64,000 bases of DNA, taken from contig NC_061781.1 in assembly GCF_022458985.1 (NCBI RefSeq), positions 12,551,501 to 12,615,500 of the forward strand, read 5' to 3'. Below the pieces are notes generated by a model. That model saw nothing but the letters and a program-made list of their open reading frames with translations. It had not been told where the DNA came from and did no database searches. The DNA comes from Mugil cephalus (taxonomy: Eukaryota > Chordata > Actinopteri > Mugiliformes > Mugilidae). This document shows, one piece after another, positions 13,101-26,436 of the stretch; the stretch's first letter is position 1, and every line of letters starts with the position of its first letter. The translations under genes were made by a program, and so were the position numbers.

Positions 13101-16100
13101 GCAAACTTTATTCCTCCAAAGGCGGTTTGTCCTGTAGAGATGGACATTAGGAGAAGAAGAAGAAGAAGAAGACAGTGGTGCTGAGCGCATCAGCCTCTCC
13201 CCGGGCTGCCTTTCTGCCCCCAGCAACAAAGGCTGACAGTTGAACCGTTTGATGCTGACTCCTGGATGAAAGGCCTCTGTAATTGGTTGCCATTACAAAC
13301 TGCACCCCATCCTTGACAAAGGCTGTGGAAAAGACAGAGAAGAAACATGTTGTCATCTTTTAAAACCCAGCTTCTGCCACGCTCTTTGTTTAAAAAGCGA
13401 ACAAAATATATTTCTAACATGTTCATTTTCCCCTCTGTGTTGCTCTCAGTCAGTGTCTAATTACTTTTTGTCCACTTCAGAACGGTTTTAATTTTTTTCA
13501 GAAAAAAAATAATTAAATAAATCTACTGAACTGTTCAGAAAAACCAAACAAAAAAAACGTTTTTCTTCTTGTACAGAGCTGCTGATCATTCATGTGCTGC
13601 CTGGTCCCGACATAAGGCCGCATTTTCTGCTTAAGCACTAATATGTTTAACTCCTTTTATTGGATAAAGCAGAATGTGTGACTAATAGGTTTGGAGAATC
13701 CAGTTTAAGCAGTGACATGCTGAGTCGCTACACTGCACGACTCCTTATCAAAGGACGGGCAAACTCTGACGCGCACTCAGTCCTCAGGTTCAGTCGGTTC
13801 TCAGTCGTTTTTTTTTTGTTGCGTGACTTCAGCAGCTCTAATCATGACGAATACCACAAGCTGGGCTTTGACAGAATAAGAGTTTCTTGTGTTCAATCCA
13901 ATTCACTCCACATATGACACCTTGCGCTTGCCAGCGCACCTCTCTGCAGACAACACCTGCCATCTCATCCTGCCAGCCTGCACTGATGTGTGGCATTACT
14001 AACTCGATCACGATTGTGAACACAACACCTGCGATCTACAAAGTTGTGGAAGCTGCCAAATTCCTCCCCGAGTGAGACTTCCTTCCCTCTCTGTGTGTAT
14101 TCCTCTCTTTCTTTGCCCTTTTTTTTTTGTCGCCTCTCGTCGTCTTCTGTGCCAGGTGTGTGCGCGCAAGGCGTGACAGTGCGAGCGACTGTATCCTCCC
14201 GCTTTAATGACTGTTAGGAGCCGAAAACGAGGCATCTTTTTGAGTTCCTTTGCGCCACATTAAATGAGACGGCCGAGTCTTAAAATAATGAAGATGCAAA
14301 GACAAGAGATTGCGCGGCGCTGTGTGCACTTTCGCACTGCAATACCAAGAGCATTTATTAGGGAGGAGAAGCAACACAGCAGAGGAACATCTGGTCCCTC
14401 GTGGCCAATTCGTCTGCTTGAGCACCTTGCATATCCAGTGTCCCCTCTCTCCTCGGCAGGAGCCGCTCTGAGTGACAGTAGTTTGCTGCACGTTGGTCTG
14501 TTCTCTCTCCCCATGGGTCTAATTTGTGCAAGCTGCTTTTGAATTGTTGCTGCAGAAGATGCAGGAACAAAGCCAGCTGAGGGGGCTGGGGCGTGTGGGA
14601 CCTGCTGTTCCTCTGTGCCTTTAATTCTGTTGCCAATTCGTCTGCATTCTTCTGTTCTCTTCCCCCACACTCCTCCCTCTTTCACCCCAAAGTGTCAGCT
14701 GCGTTTTTGCGCTGCTCGGTGATGATATGAGGAAAAAAGGTGCGAGGGTGAAGAGGTTAGTGGGGTAGATCTCGGCGCAGACACTTTCAACCGCAAAAAA
14801 AGTGCATGAGTCACTGATAAAACTTTATTATTTATTATTATCCTGGTGCACTCCTGTGTGCTTCGGTTCGTATTTACACAGTTTCATTACAGCGCGCAAC
14901 AGTCTTGTAGCCACCTCCCGTGTTTTCTTATAATGTCACTTTTCATTTGCAGCGGCCATGGCATTTGCTGCACCAGCTAATGATATCCTTCAAAGCCTTG
15001 TAAGCCCTGACTCACAAACTCTGTTCCTTGAGGCAGGGCCCTGCTTTGCAAGTACAAGTATCATACTGTAGTTATTTTCTCTACAGGGGATGGGATGAAT
15101 CACCAACATCTGAACTCTGCAGGAAAAAGTCGGGGGAAAAGAGCTGAGACCTTCAAAGTGTCACTTTTAGGGGAGAAAAAAAAAAGAGACAACCTGTCTG
15201 TTTGACAAGTGAAGATTAGTCACCTGCAACTTTAAAAGAGCCTCGGTGCAGAGCTCCAGCAATAAGTGTGTCATACATCTGCCCAAGGAAAGCTCGGCTT
15301 GTCTTTTGTACGTAGCCTTTTACACATGAATCCCCTTTAGGTAGGTAGGCAGAAGAAATACCTTCCTGAAACATAAGCCACGGTGACATGCCAATTTACA
15401 ACTACTCCCCCGAGAGGGGAATCGGAAAGGTTATTGCATGCAAGGAATGAGCTCCCATTGTACTGTCTTTAATGGCTGTTGACAATATCACTGCACAAGT
15501 AGCACTCCTAAAATCATTTGTTTGCATCTAAATACTTGTGTATGTGTCCACTACTAACATGTCACATGATGCGCTCGTTGCTTGAACCTGGATCTTTAGC
15601 TCATGACCTTTGACAGTATTGAATGGATTGGATTTAGAGCAGCATATCTGAAACCAATATTTGAATGTCATATGAGTGAAAACCTTCATTGAGAAAATGA
15701 CACTCCCTGATGTGGGGGAAATGCAAAAAAGAAAGTAAATTAGGGCAAGCTATACATGTATGTTCAGACAAGAATACAAGTTTCAAAGAAAGAGGTTTCT
15801 CACAATCTTTATTCCTAATTCATTTTACGATGCCGGTCTCAGACAGCGGAGACACTCATGCCATTAGCTTCAGTTAGTTTGTGGTTTCGGTGGAATGATA
15901 ATAAAGTGAACACATCCTGGTGACCTTTTAAATAATTAAACGTGACCACAATCTCTCCTTAACAGTAACCGAAGCCCCACTGTGCTTAGAGACGTGCGAG
16001 ACATGTTAACCATTTAGTTGCTGCAGAGATGAAGCGAGCAAGAAAGAAAATAAATATTTTGTCAGTGTCAGAAGAGTAATGTTTCTTTATTATGATGATA

Positions 16101-19100
16101 CTAAATAAAAAATAATAATAATTAAAAAAAACCGCTGCAATCAGAGAAACAGAGTAAAAACCTTGACCCAGACGGTCTACAAACAGCCATGGCATTTTGC
16201 AGATTGACCTCCTGGTTTATATTTGACCTACTGCACTTAAACGAGCATTGGCATAGTTTTCCATGCGTTTTGAGGGATTATTACCAATATTACGAGTCTG
16301 TTCAGTTTTATTTTAAAACACTGTGGTTCAGATAAGCTGATAATCTGGCCAGAGTGTTGGCTGGGTTCAGTCTGATCAACTCATTGCTCATGATTTCTGT
16401 CATAAATTAAAGACACTGTGGTGAAAACTATTACAGTGGAATCATCCTTTAAAGAAGAGCCTGACCACTGGACAGCAATGAAAAGGTGCAATTATTGTTA
16501 TTTTTTTTTAGATATCTGTCTGAACGGAAGCAGCTTATAACTATTCCCTTCTTAAACTGAATTAAATGTATCTCATAAGTGGGAAGTCTAAACTCAAATT
16601 CTGCTGTATAATAATACAAATAAGTAAAAATTATACAAAATGAATGCTGTATAATGTTTTATTAGCTCAAGAGTTTTATTTTTTTTTTTAATTCAGATTT
16701 TCCTGCTGCCCTTTAGGAGCAGTATACGGCCGACTGGTTTGATCACGACTTTTGTGGAAACATGTAGAGCAAACACCTCTTTATCCATTCAATGAGTTTA
16801 GCAGTCAAATAATACACAATTTAGAATAACTGGAAGACCTTTCATCTTTTTTTTCCACACGTGAATGTTTCTTACATGCACATACTACAGTGTAGGCTGT
16901 AATGACCAATGACCACAAACTTAATGTGGTACATTATATAAAGACACCCACACATGTACTTTCAGTCGTCAGGATTATAGAACCTGAACTGCGAAGCACA
17001 ATAGAAGCTATTGTCTTTGTAAGACAGTCTGTCTCTAGCTCCATTTAATAACTTCTGGACGTTTCCTTTCATTAGCATGACACTAAAAGAGCTGTGGGAG
17101 GCAGAGAAAAGAAAGAACAAAACAGTCGGAGCCTATATCGGACTTTAAAAACACGACACCACTGTTTTTGCCAAGAATGCCGACACGAAGACACACCTAA
17201 TTTTACGAGTTACGGGTGAGAGCGTGAATGAAAGCGAGAGGATGTTGAGAGTCTTATCACAACACCTGTAATGATCCATGATGATGACGATGCAGACTGG
17301 AACATAAATCAGAAAGACACATCCAGCTAAACAGAATTGGAAATTAAATTGGGTAATGTAGTGTGGGAATAAACTGGGAGAAAACTTTCATCAAAATTTC
17401 ACAGCGCAGGCAGAGCCACTGACAATAACAGCCGAAGCCCTGCTGTGAGGCTGAAATGCTTCCCTCCGAGTCCTCTGCATTTCCAGTGGATTGAAAGTAA
17501 ATAGCATCAGGCCAAACGATGCGCTGGTCTTTAATAAAGGTTTTTAGACACTGGCAGCACATAATGCATCACATATTTGTCTATACAGCCACAGTGTTAC
17601 ATGAGGTGAAGTCTTTTGTGCTTTTTTTTTTGTACTTGTATATTTCCAGCATGCCTCTAATGATTTCAGAGACAAAATGGGACAGACGCTAACAATGGTC
17701 CCGTGTGTCTGTTCCCCACAATGAGTGGAGGCGACGCATGATGTCACTGAACAAGACAAAATGAGCCTGACATCTTACATCTTAGTAGAAAAAACAGCCC
17801 CGCCGCTGTCCCCAGGAAATATGACGAGATATCCGAGGGTAACAACATATTTCTTAGAGCAAATCTCCAGGCACAAGATATTACATAATATGCAGGCATT
17901 TATGGAATTAAAAGCGGCTAATTAAAACCCGGAGAGACGGGGTGGCGCTTTTTTTTCTTCTGTGTGACAGGTTTTCTTTCCAGTGCAGCTGTGTTATGGA
18001 CCATGTGAGGAAGCAGTGGGGGATAAGAAAACACTCGCTGCATTTTTGGAGACACAGACGGTAACAGTTTAGTCTTCATTAAGTCTTTTTTTCAGCCTGA
18101 GGCAATTTTGAGTGGATACCTGTCGTGTGACATTATTGCTTCACAGCAATCTTTGCAACATGCATGCATGCACCCCGAAGGTGGCAGATACACAGATGGA
18201 TAGTGTGACAGGATGGATCCAAATTGAGAGAGAGATGACGGGTGATGATTGTGCGGATGGAGAGGGATGACAGCAGGCCCCAGACGGTCACCAGACTTCT
18301 CCTGACTTTGCATTTTGGCATTGTGAAAAGGACACCCTGCCATCACTTTGTGTGCATGCATGTTGAAATGTGGCAGTGAGGGAAACTGCCCTGTCGTTTT
18401 GCATTAACATCTAGTTTCACCATATTAATTCAAATGGTTTGTATGCATGTGTCTCAGGGCTAATGAGTCTGACACAGAAAAGTACTTGAATTTATCAAAC
18501 ATTCTGCAGCAACCTTACTTTGCCTCTTGCCAGTTTGTGGTGAAAAAAAATACGTGTCCACACGCATTTCCTCTGGCAGACGCAGACAGTGGATTTGCAG
18601 TGTGATAACCAAGGGCTAGTAGGAGCTGGAGTGAGAGGAGTCAGTGGTCGTCCATCATTCTTCTCGGGATTGATTAGTCACGCCTGCAGAGGGGGGAAAG
18701 ATGGACAGTCATTTTCCAACAGTGAGCCAAAAAGGCAGCAGAGGTTGGGTCAGGGGCTGAGTCTCTTTTGTTCAGACCTGGCTGCATCCACCGCTGGCGT
18801 CCAGCACACCTGCTTGGAAAACTTGACTCTGCTCTGCTTCTTTCACAGGCTTTAATTTACAGCAGGCTCTGAACCAGATACCAGCTGCTAACGCCACAAC
18901 AGCCAAATTTCCCTGCCATGTTATTTCCGGCGGCGATGCCCTAGCTAACCGTCTGCCTCCTCTTTCCTCATGGGACGCAGGGGAGAGTCTGTTGGGTTTC
19001 CTCAAAGATGACTACTGCATTCTTCTGAATAATTTAGTGCAGCCACAGAAAGCTTGGAGCCCTGAAGGACAGATGCACTTACTGAGCAAAACTCATGGTA

Positions 19101-19180
19101 CTGGATCTGCCAGCTATCTAAACCCACTGACCTTACATCTCATTCCACAGTTCTGTTATTGAAAGGAAAGGTGTTTCATA
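10163..19180. other. Intergenic, no gene seen
   Basis: This 9-kb stretch is largely unique-looking sequence with moderate GC content. It contains a short (TG)n at about 12,816-12,831 and a (GAA)n at about 13,150-13,171. Open frames up to 141 codons (minus strand, 14,260-14,685) have no recognisable domain. Conserved non-coding elements could be present but cannot be told apart without alignment to other fish. Confidence 0.5.
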
Positions 19181-19184
19181 CAGA

Positions 19185-19186
<2 letters not shown>

Positions 19187-19222
<36 letters not shown>
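19187..19222. repeat. (TG)n microsatellite
   Basis: About 18 uninterrupted TG units, followed by TGCGTGTACACG. Confidence 0.97.
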
Positions 19223-19227
<5 letters not shown>

Positions 19228-19979
19228 ACACGACCGGATAAACTACAGTGTCAGCTGCAGATATCACAAGAAATGGCAAGTAACTCTCAGGTGAGATACA
19301 GTATACTCCAGTTTTCTCATAGAACTTCATATTAGTTTTATATTGAGCAGAATATCATGACTGCGAAAACACCATGATCGGGAGGCTAGCAGATAATAGA
19401 ACTGAGTTTATTTCAGGTCTGTGCTCACCACTGAAGCATTTGCAACACTTTTGCAATTGCAGGTCTGTTTATAATCTACCTTGTACAACCTGATGATTAA
19501 ATATATATTGTAAGACACTGACATACATTTAAAAAGGAAAATGGAACCTTCTTTCTTTTTCACTCTGCATCACAGACACCTGCTCTGGCTCTATAATTTG
19601 TGTTGACTGGGTGCAATACAAAGAAATGCATGATGCTTTACAACGCTACGTCACACACTACTAATAATGGGTCTTGGAAGGCATCGTGGAAGAGGCAAAG
19701 ACAAATTGCAGTTTGCAGTATTGATGGAAAAAAAGTGGACTGGCAAGAGCTTCACAAAAATTAATGCCTGCAAGACAGAGGCCAAGCTGTTGCTCTTGCT
19801 TCTGGGTTAGTAACTCAGATTAGCTGGAGACTTTTTATCATAAGCCCAGTCAACCAGTTTTAAATGAGGTTCAGCCTATAGCTCGACATTTTAATGAAAG
19901 AGATAGAATCCAGCTGGAAATATGACTAATATAGGCAGAATAGCTCATGGGTCTTCTTAAAATTTTTGGTTGATTAGAC

Positions 19980-20865
19980 TTGTTTTTTTTTTTTTAATTT
20001 TCCCTCACAAATTTAAATGTCTTTAAATACTACACAATAACATGATTCCAACATATTTTAGTAAAGGGATGAATGGAGGCTATCAGTCAGCACTTCTCTC
20101 GTTCTGATACCGTTTCATATAGAGCGCCACACTAGTTGAAAACAAGCAGCAACATCCGGGTCTGAGTGATGAAGCCCATGCGGAAGTGATAAAACACTGC
20201 AGTTCATCAAGTGGCCGCTTGAGGCTGGCTGCAAAAGGGAGCAAATCCCCATAGACCCCAATCTTAAAAAGCCCAACTTTAAAGCATTATTAAACATGTT
20301 TACAGCCTGGTTCAAAAATGGTTTTGGTCTCAATGATTTATTTCACTATTCATGACAACTGTACAGGGAGGTGATTTTTTTCTAACTCATTCATTTATTT
20401 TTTCGTTAATTGGGCTCCGCCCACTTCGGGCTTCATTTTCAAGGTTCACAATCCAATATGTGACGTTACTATGGGTTTGTCCATAGTATATACAGTCACT
20501 GGTTGAGACCTGTCAATCTAAGCCTCCTCTACACGGTAGGCCCCGCCCCTATCGCCGCTGGGCCAATCATGAGGCCACATATTACACGTAGATTCTGTCA
20601 GGTTCCCCGCAATTCAGTCCCCAGGTGAAATCCCAGAGGCAGCTGCAATATTAGCAGAAGAGAAGCTAACAATGTAGCTCGCTCCCATCAACATCCATTC
20701 ATCTAAGGTTAGATAAGTCGTATGCTTCTCCTCAGGGTCAGACATGTATGTGTCAAAATGATAATAATGATGTAAATTTATAAACAGTGTAGAGTTTAAT
20801 ATAGAACACATATAGTAGGTAGGGGGTCCCTTCTTAACCTTGTCATCAGTTTGTTTCCTCCGCCT
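19980..20865 (+). mobile_element. hAT-like non-autonomous element, copy 3, with a nested repeat
   Basis: The left part (about 19,990-20,075) repeats the copy 2 phrases CACAAATTTAAAT and CAACATATTTTAGTA. The right part (20,514-20,850) repeats the GC-box/CCAAT block of copy 1 and the ATAGAACACATATAGTAGG / GGGGGTCCC end of copy 2. Between them lies an unrelated repeat (20,100-20,512). The composite therefore looks like an older element split by a later insertion, although a longer master element containing both parts is also possible. Confidence 0.55.
20100..20512. repeat. Dispersed teleost repeat nested in copy 3
   Basis: Phrases such as AAACACTGCAGTTCATCAAG, TGGCCGCTTGAGGCTGGCTG, AAATCCCCATAGACCCC, AACATGTTTACAGCCTGG and GGGCTCCGCCCACTT match a very common dispersed repeat of percomorph-type fish genomes that I know by pattern. 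I cannot give its class. No coding capacity is visible. Confidence 0.65.
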
Positions 20866-20869
20866 AGAA

Positions 20870-23800
20870 AAAGACCTCTGCTTTAAACACGGTTAGTATT
20901 AGATATCTGACACAGAATCAGACAGGAAATCTGAGTGTAGGTAGGCTGCTGTGTGGACACAGTTGGGGTGCATCCACTTGACTCCTAGCCAGGATGAGAA
21001 AATAAAAAGAGGGGGTTGATCAAAGTAAGCTGAATGAAGGTGGAAGATGGTGTAAAAAAGAAATCCAAATGTAAGCTTTTAAATAATGATAATAAAAATG
21101 GGTTTTCATCATTTTAACTTCCCTCAAGTTGTAAATACTTTGTGTTTAAGAGTGTCTATTGGTGCAGATTGTGATATTTTATTATGTTTGCTTCCTATGC
21201 GCGCTGTATTTGCATATGCCTCTGTAACCCCATGTGTTTTAATTCTGTTAAGAGAACATTGCAGCCTTCGGCTAAAAAATTCCAGCTTAACAGTGAGCAA
21301 TTAATCTAATTTATTGTAACCGTGCTCGCAAGGCTCAATCAGCGGGAATGAAACGTTGAGAAATGGAGCCATGGAAATGAAGCAGGAAATAAAGACAAAC
21401 TAGATGCTTTGAAAGCTGAGAAATCACAACAGCTGCATGCAGAACACCGTGCTATTGTTGTGGGAGAGTATGTATGGCGAGAGACTAATATGAAATATGT
21501 TCATTGCATAAACCTACCCATTAACCTTGGTTTATGTCCAGCATTTGTGGAAAACAAGAATCGGGGCAGTTTATTATAACACAGGGTGCTTGAACTGATT
21601 GCATCAAAAAGCAAATGGACCCTGTAGTGGCGCGTTTAGTGATGTGACCTCGGATTATGACTCAGAGAATTGTTTATTTGAACATTTTTGGAAAATGTGG
21701 TAATGTTCTCTCTTGCCATTTGAGTTTGATGAGAAAACATCTACAGATATTGTTTATTTCGGTGGCCATTGTGAAGCTAAAGCCAGAAGCTAGTTAGCTT
21801 AGCATGACGACTGGAAACAGAGTTGCCAGGCAACAAGAATCTAGGTACTTACTTTTCTTGTATCAAGTAAAACAATGGATTGAACGGACAGGATGTATTT
21901 TGTTACTCAGAGAGCTTAGAGGAGTTGAGGGAGGTTTTGTTTCCTTAGGACAGAGCCAGGCTGGCTTCCCATTTTTCTCATATGTCTGTGTTAACTATTT
22001 GTCTCCCTGAACGGCAGTGTCCTTGAGGAGCTGCTCCTCCTTCAGTGCCTCCTCTTTATCCTGAAGCGGTGTCAATCTCTACAACACACAACCTCTGACA
22101 TTTATAACAAGATTCAAACGAGCCTCACCTCTCCACAGCCACGCTACCGCCCCGTAATCCCGCAACAATGAAGAAAATCACATTAATGCACCGAGAAGCG
22201 AGGACTCATCCACCCTATGACAGCTGAGGCGAAATAGGCTTGACCCATCATTTACATGCTAATGGTGTTGGTGAAAATGGGGCCGGGGGCAGGGGGCCGC
22301 GCAGCGTTGCAAGCTGAGGAGCCTTTGTATTGAGGCCACGGTGCAGCACGGCGCAGGACATGCAACGCCGCGGTGTGGAAAACCATCTGCTGGTCCTCAT
22401 CTGGTCCAGCTAGAAGGTCCATTTAAACACTACTTAATCAGATGTGTCTACTGGACGTTCCTCCTCCTCCTCCTCTCTTCTGCCAGGCCTCTTTTCAAAC
22501 ACAAATTAGCTTGCTTCCTTGCTTCCTGCTGCTGAGCCGCTGGTGTCATCCACCAGGTTCAGGTCAACCTTATATATGTGGTTTGATTTCTTCTCTGTGT
22601 GTTTTCCGGTATTTAGACATTATACGTATCCACACGCTGTTGAGAGCGTGATTCAAGCGGGCAATGTGAGCAAGGTTTTGTTTCACGTCTCTCACTGTGT
22701 GGTGTAGGTGTAATGTCCTCTGTTTAGATGCAATTCAGAGGTTGGTGTGGGTGTGCTGAAACTTAGCTATTCTGAGTAAAACACAGCCCATGAATAGCCT
22801 CCCAGAGCCCTGATTGAAGACTACCAGCAACAACGCCAATCACCTGTGAAACAACAAATTATTGTGCGTGATTAGATGGAAAGCCGGAGTCGGTGGCATT
22901 TTAGAAACCTCTGGATGATGAAAATTCAAAGAACATACTCAGGCTTGGAACGTCTATTGTTGACTTCACTTCACGCATGATGTGTTTTTGAGGGCCGCGC
23001 ACGTTAATGGAGTCACAAACCTTGTCCTCGGGTGTCGTACTGGCTAAAATCTCCTAATGCAATAATTCCCCCGAAACCAATGTTTTTTTTTTTTTGTTGT
23101 TTTTTTTTTTTTTTGTGGATAACAGGCAGTCGGCATTTAGCTTTGGAAAGCTTACGTCCCACATTTTCTCATATCTGCTAGGAGCAATCTGGGTCCGGTG
23201 GTGGCCTAGTTATGTCCCACTATTTCGGGCAACCCTTTAGAAAGTATTAAACTGAGCAAAACAATGCAATTTTTGAGTGGCGGCATTAGAAGATACTCTC
23301 GCAGATGAGAGCCACATCTGTGCAAAGTGTTGCTGGAGAGCATCAACATCCATTGTGCCAGTGTAATACTGTGATATTAATCAGCCCTCTCTGGTTCCTC
23401 TGTGGTCATCATTAGAGCGCATACCGGAAGTAGCCCAATTTAAATTGTTGACATCAAAGTTTAAGTGATTGTAAACCCCTCACTGCGCACTCAGACCTCC
23501 TGTTTTTGATGAATTCCTAGAGTGGTTTTACCCGTACTGACCTCTGAATTGAGGACATGGCTTCTCCACAAGCGCACAGTGTTTTAGTCCAGTACGCACA
23601 AAAATGACAAAAATTACTCTCTTTTCATTTTAATATTCTGACTAAATGTGCAGTCTATAAAGTGGCGAAACAACAACATGTCCCTTTGACATCAAACTCA
23701 ATTTCCATGACTCACTCTTTTCCAAATAAATCATCAACTACAAAACGAATCCCATGTGCACACAGAGTTTTTTAACACGTGCCTTCCTCACAATAACTCT

Positions 23801-26430
23801 AGTGAATGTTCCATTTGTCCTGCTTTTAAAAATAAAACTTGACACCAGCTGCTTTTAAGCTGACTTTCACACTTTCACATTTAAAAGCCAGCGACATCTT
23901 TCGACTGTTTGATGTGATCAAGATGGACTTTCCCTCGGTGCACAAAAAAAACAACAAACAAGCAAACACACACAAACGCTCTGTTAACAGACACAATCGG
24001 AACGCTTCAAGCCGTAGAAAAGTAAAAAGATGAGAGGGAAAGTGATATTTTAAACATTGAAAAGGTGTTGCAGTACGACACGATTATTGATCCCCTGCAC
24101 TCACCAACCGCAATAGTCAGTGAGTACAGATCAATTTACAGCAACAAAGGCAACTAATCACATTAAGACAGTGCACTGTGAGTCATTCTGCCACCACAGG
24201 AAAAAATACTCACCAGAAGCAGCGAAAGCATGAAGCCCCCGAGTAGCCTTAAGCAACAAAAAGGGAATACTTTCAAGCGCAACTCTGGCTGTCGACACTA
24301 AAGCTTAAAGCTGTTGTCTGCAGTTACCAGGGAGAACGTCACGCTCTGTGTCTAAAAGGAAAAAGTGCTTGAAATCCATTTCAAAGACCAGGGCAGACAC
24401 TGACGAAAAAAAAAAGTAATGAATATTTTACAGGCAGGGAGTGCAGAGCTGCACTCCAGGTGACACACTCGTGCTTATAGGGCTTATCAGAAACCCATCA
24501 CCCACAGAGCACAGCCAAGGCAAAGCCATGTGTCTGATTGTTTATCAGCAGACTGGCGGGTGGGTTACCTCTGTCACCTGCACAGAGCTAGCATCAGGCC
24601 AGTAATCGCAGGGACACTGTGCTGCAAATTCAACATAAATGGCCCTTTTGAAATGAAATGAGTGCTGCTGCTGAAGTTAAGCGCCGAACGGCGGGCTATA
24701 GGAGGAAGCGTTGTGTCTGCAATATGGTGCCAGTTCTCTCTAGGGAGCTGATATGGATTTCTGTATTGTGAACTGCCAAAAAAGAAATAATTATTTTCCA
24801 GGTTTTACCCATAATTTGCCCACGAGTGTCAAATAGAATTATTCCGGTTTGTCTAAACCGTGCCGTACATTGTACAATGCACTTTCTACATCAGCTTGCC
24901 CTGGATCTTTGTTGTAGCTGCGCTGTGCTGTGCTGAAATCTCAACACTGTGTTTCTTGTGCTTTAAAATAAACCTCCGTGGCTTTAAATAAAGGTCAGCC
25001 GGACAGCCACTGGCCACTGACCCACTGAGAGGTTGGTCAGGTTTAACCTTTCCGTTATTTCTGTTCTTCTGAGGGACCAGACAGTTTTCTACTTCTAGGA
25101 GGTCGAGCCTTACATGTTTAGGCTTCTTTTTGTTTTTTGTTTTTTAATGAGACATATGACATTTGAAAACATATATGTATGTACTGCGATGTACTTACAG
25201 TTTTCTCCCAAGTGCAATGAGAGTCTTCTCAGCAAGACAGAAATACTAACTGGGCCAAACGTCTCTAAAGACATGAAGCATAACTAAATATAACCTATAG
25301 GATAATAACATATGCTTTTATAAACAGTAATGTATGCATTCGGGAGACAAGAATCTTAATTCCATTGATCCCAGTAATACAGACATGCAGTAGAACGCAT
25401 AAAAAGGCAAATGTTTTGTTTCAAGACGAAATGCTGAACTATTCCCCATCAGGGCAAATGTATTTGAGTTCTCCTCTGTTCTCCTCTCACTCGCGGGAGG
25501 CCCTCCCGGTGTTCAGGGGCATGTTTTGATTTTCTAACTTAAAATTTCCTCTGAGTGTTACATTTCTGATTGTCTCGTCCTCTGGAGAGAAAAGGCAATT
25601 CTGTGAAATTAAAAAGGAAACCTCCTTAGGAAGTTAACGCACGTCAAAATGAAAGGAAGTAGTGCTGACAACATCTACGGATTGTGTGACTCGAACCGTG
25701 CCAGCACTGTCTGTGAAGCAGTCCTTGAACAAGGGCATTTTATTCGTATTTGCCGTGTATCTTTCAGTGTGTGTGTGTGTGTGCGTGCTTGAATGCTCTC
25801 ACGGCTCAAGGTGCCTGTCAGTTGCATGACTTTGCTGCGAGGGATTAACAGTAACAGTGATCTCTTCATGAAATCTGTCGGCAGCTTTGGAAAAGATGGA
25901 AATGATTTGAAAACGCTGATAAACGCACAACCGCTGAAACGCACGCGGGCGTGCACGCGCACACACTCCATTCCTAAGACTTTACACGCGCTTGCATCAT
26001 CATCCTTTTAATTGAGCTTCCTCTCCTCTGCCCGTCGCTGCACTCCCTCCACGCACTCCCTCCCAGTTTTCCACTTTCTCCTCCTCTTCTCCCACTATAT
26101 GATGTTCGCTCTGCAACACACGCAATCCTCCTCTTCATCACGGCTCAGGACAGTGAATGTACATTTATATAAACTGATTAGCATTTCATCCGAGCCTTGG
26201 TTTTCTCTCTGCGCTGGCAAAGTATAGAGTATAAAGAATCGATAGACGCAATGCAAGGGGAAAAAGAGAAGCGTGGAGAAATCGATCTGGGCTTGCACAG
26301 TCAAGGTGAGAAAAGACACTTGCATGGTCTCTCTTAAAATCAGATGTGTGGAGAAGACTGTCTGGGAAGACAGCCCAGAGGACATGACAGGGCTTTGTCT
26401 CTTATCGCTGGTGTGGAGCAGTAAGAGGAA
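20870..26430. other. Intergenic, mostly no feature
   Basis: No gene could be supported. Two T tracts (about 23,082-23,114) and a short (GT)n near 25,770 are present, plus the repeat remnant listed separately at 21,740-21,850. Confidence 0.5.
21740..21850 (+). repeat. Short dispersed repeat remnant (TTAGCTTAGCAT type)
   Basis: The phrase GAAGCTAAAGCCAGAAGCTA followed by GTTAGCTTAGCATGACG and CTGGAAACAG matches a dispersed fish repeat that normally contains 'ccggttagcttagcataaagactggaaacag'. A related copy occurs at 45,965-46,085. It is a degraded fragment, class unknown. Confidence 0.55.
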
Positions 26431-26436
26431 GATTCT

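Noticed and set aside
13147..13426. Minus-strand frames with FFFFF runs
   Set aside because: They are made by the (GAA)n tract at 13,150-13,171, and no domain is visible.
14260..14685. 141-codon minus-strand open frame
   Set aside because: No domain or family resemblance, no plausible splice or promoter context, and overlapping long frames on both strands; most likely chance in GC-richer unique DNA.
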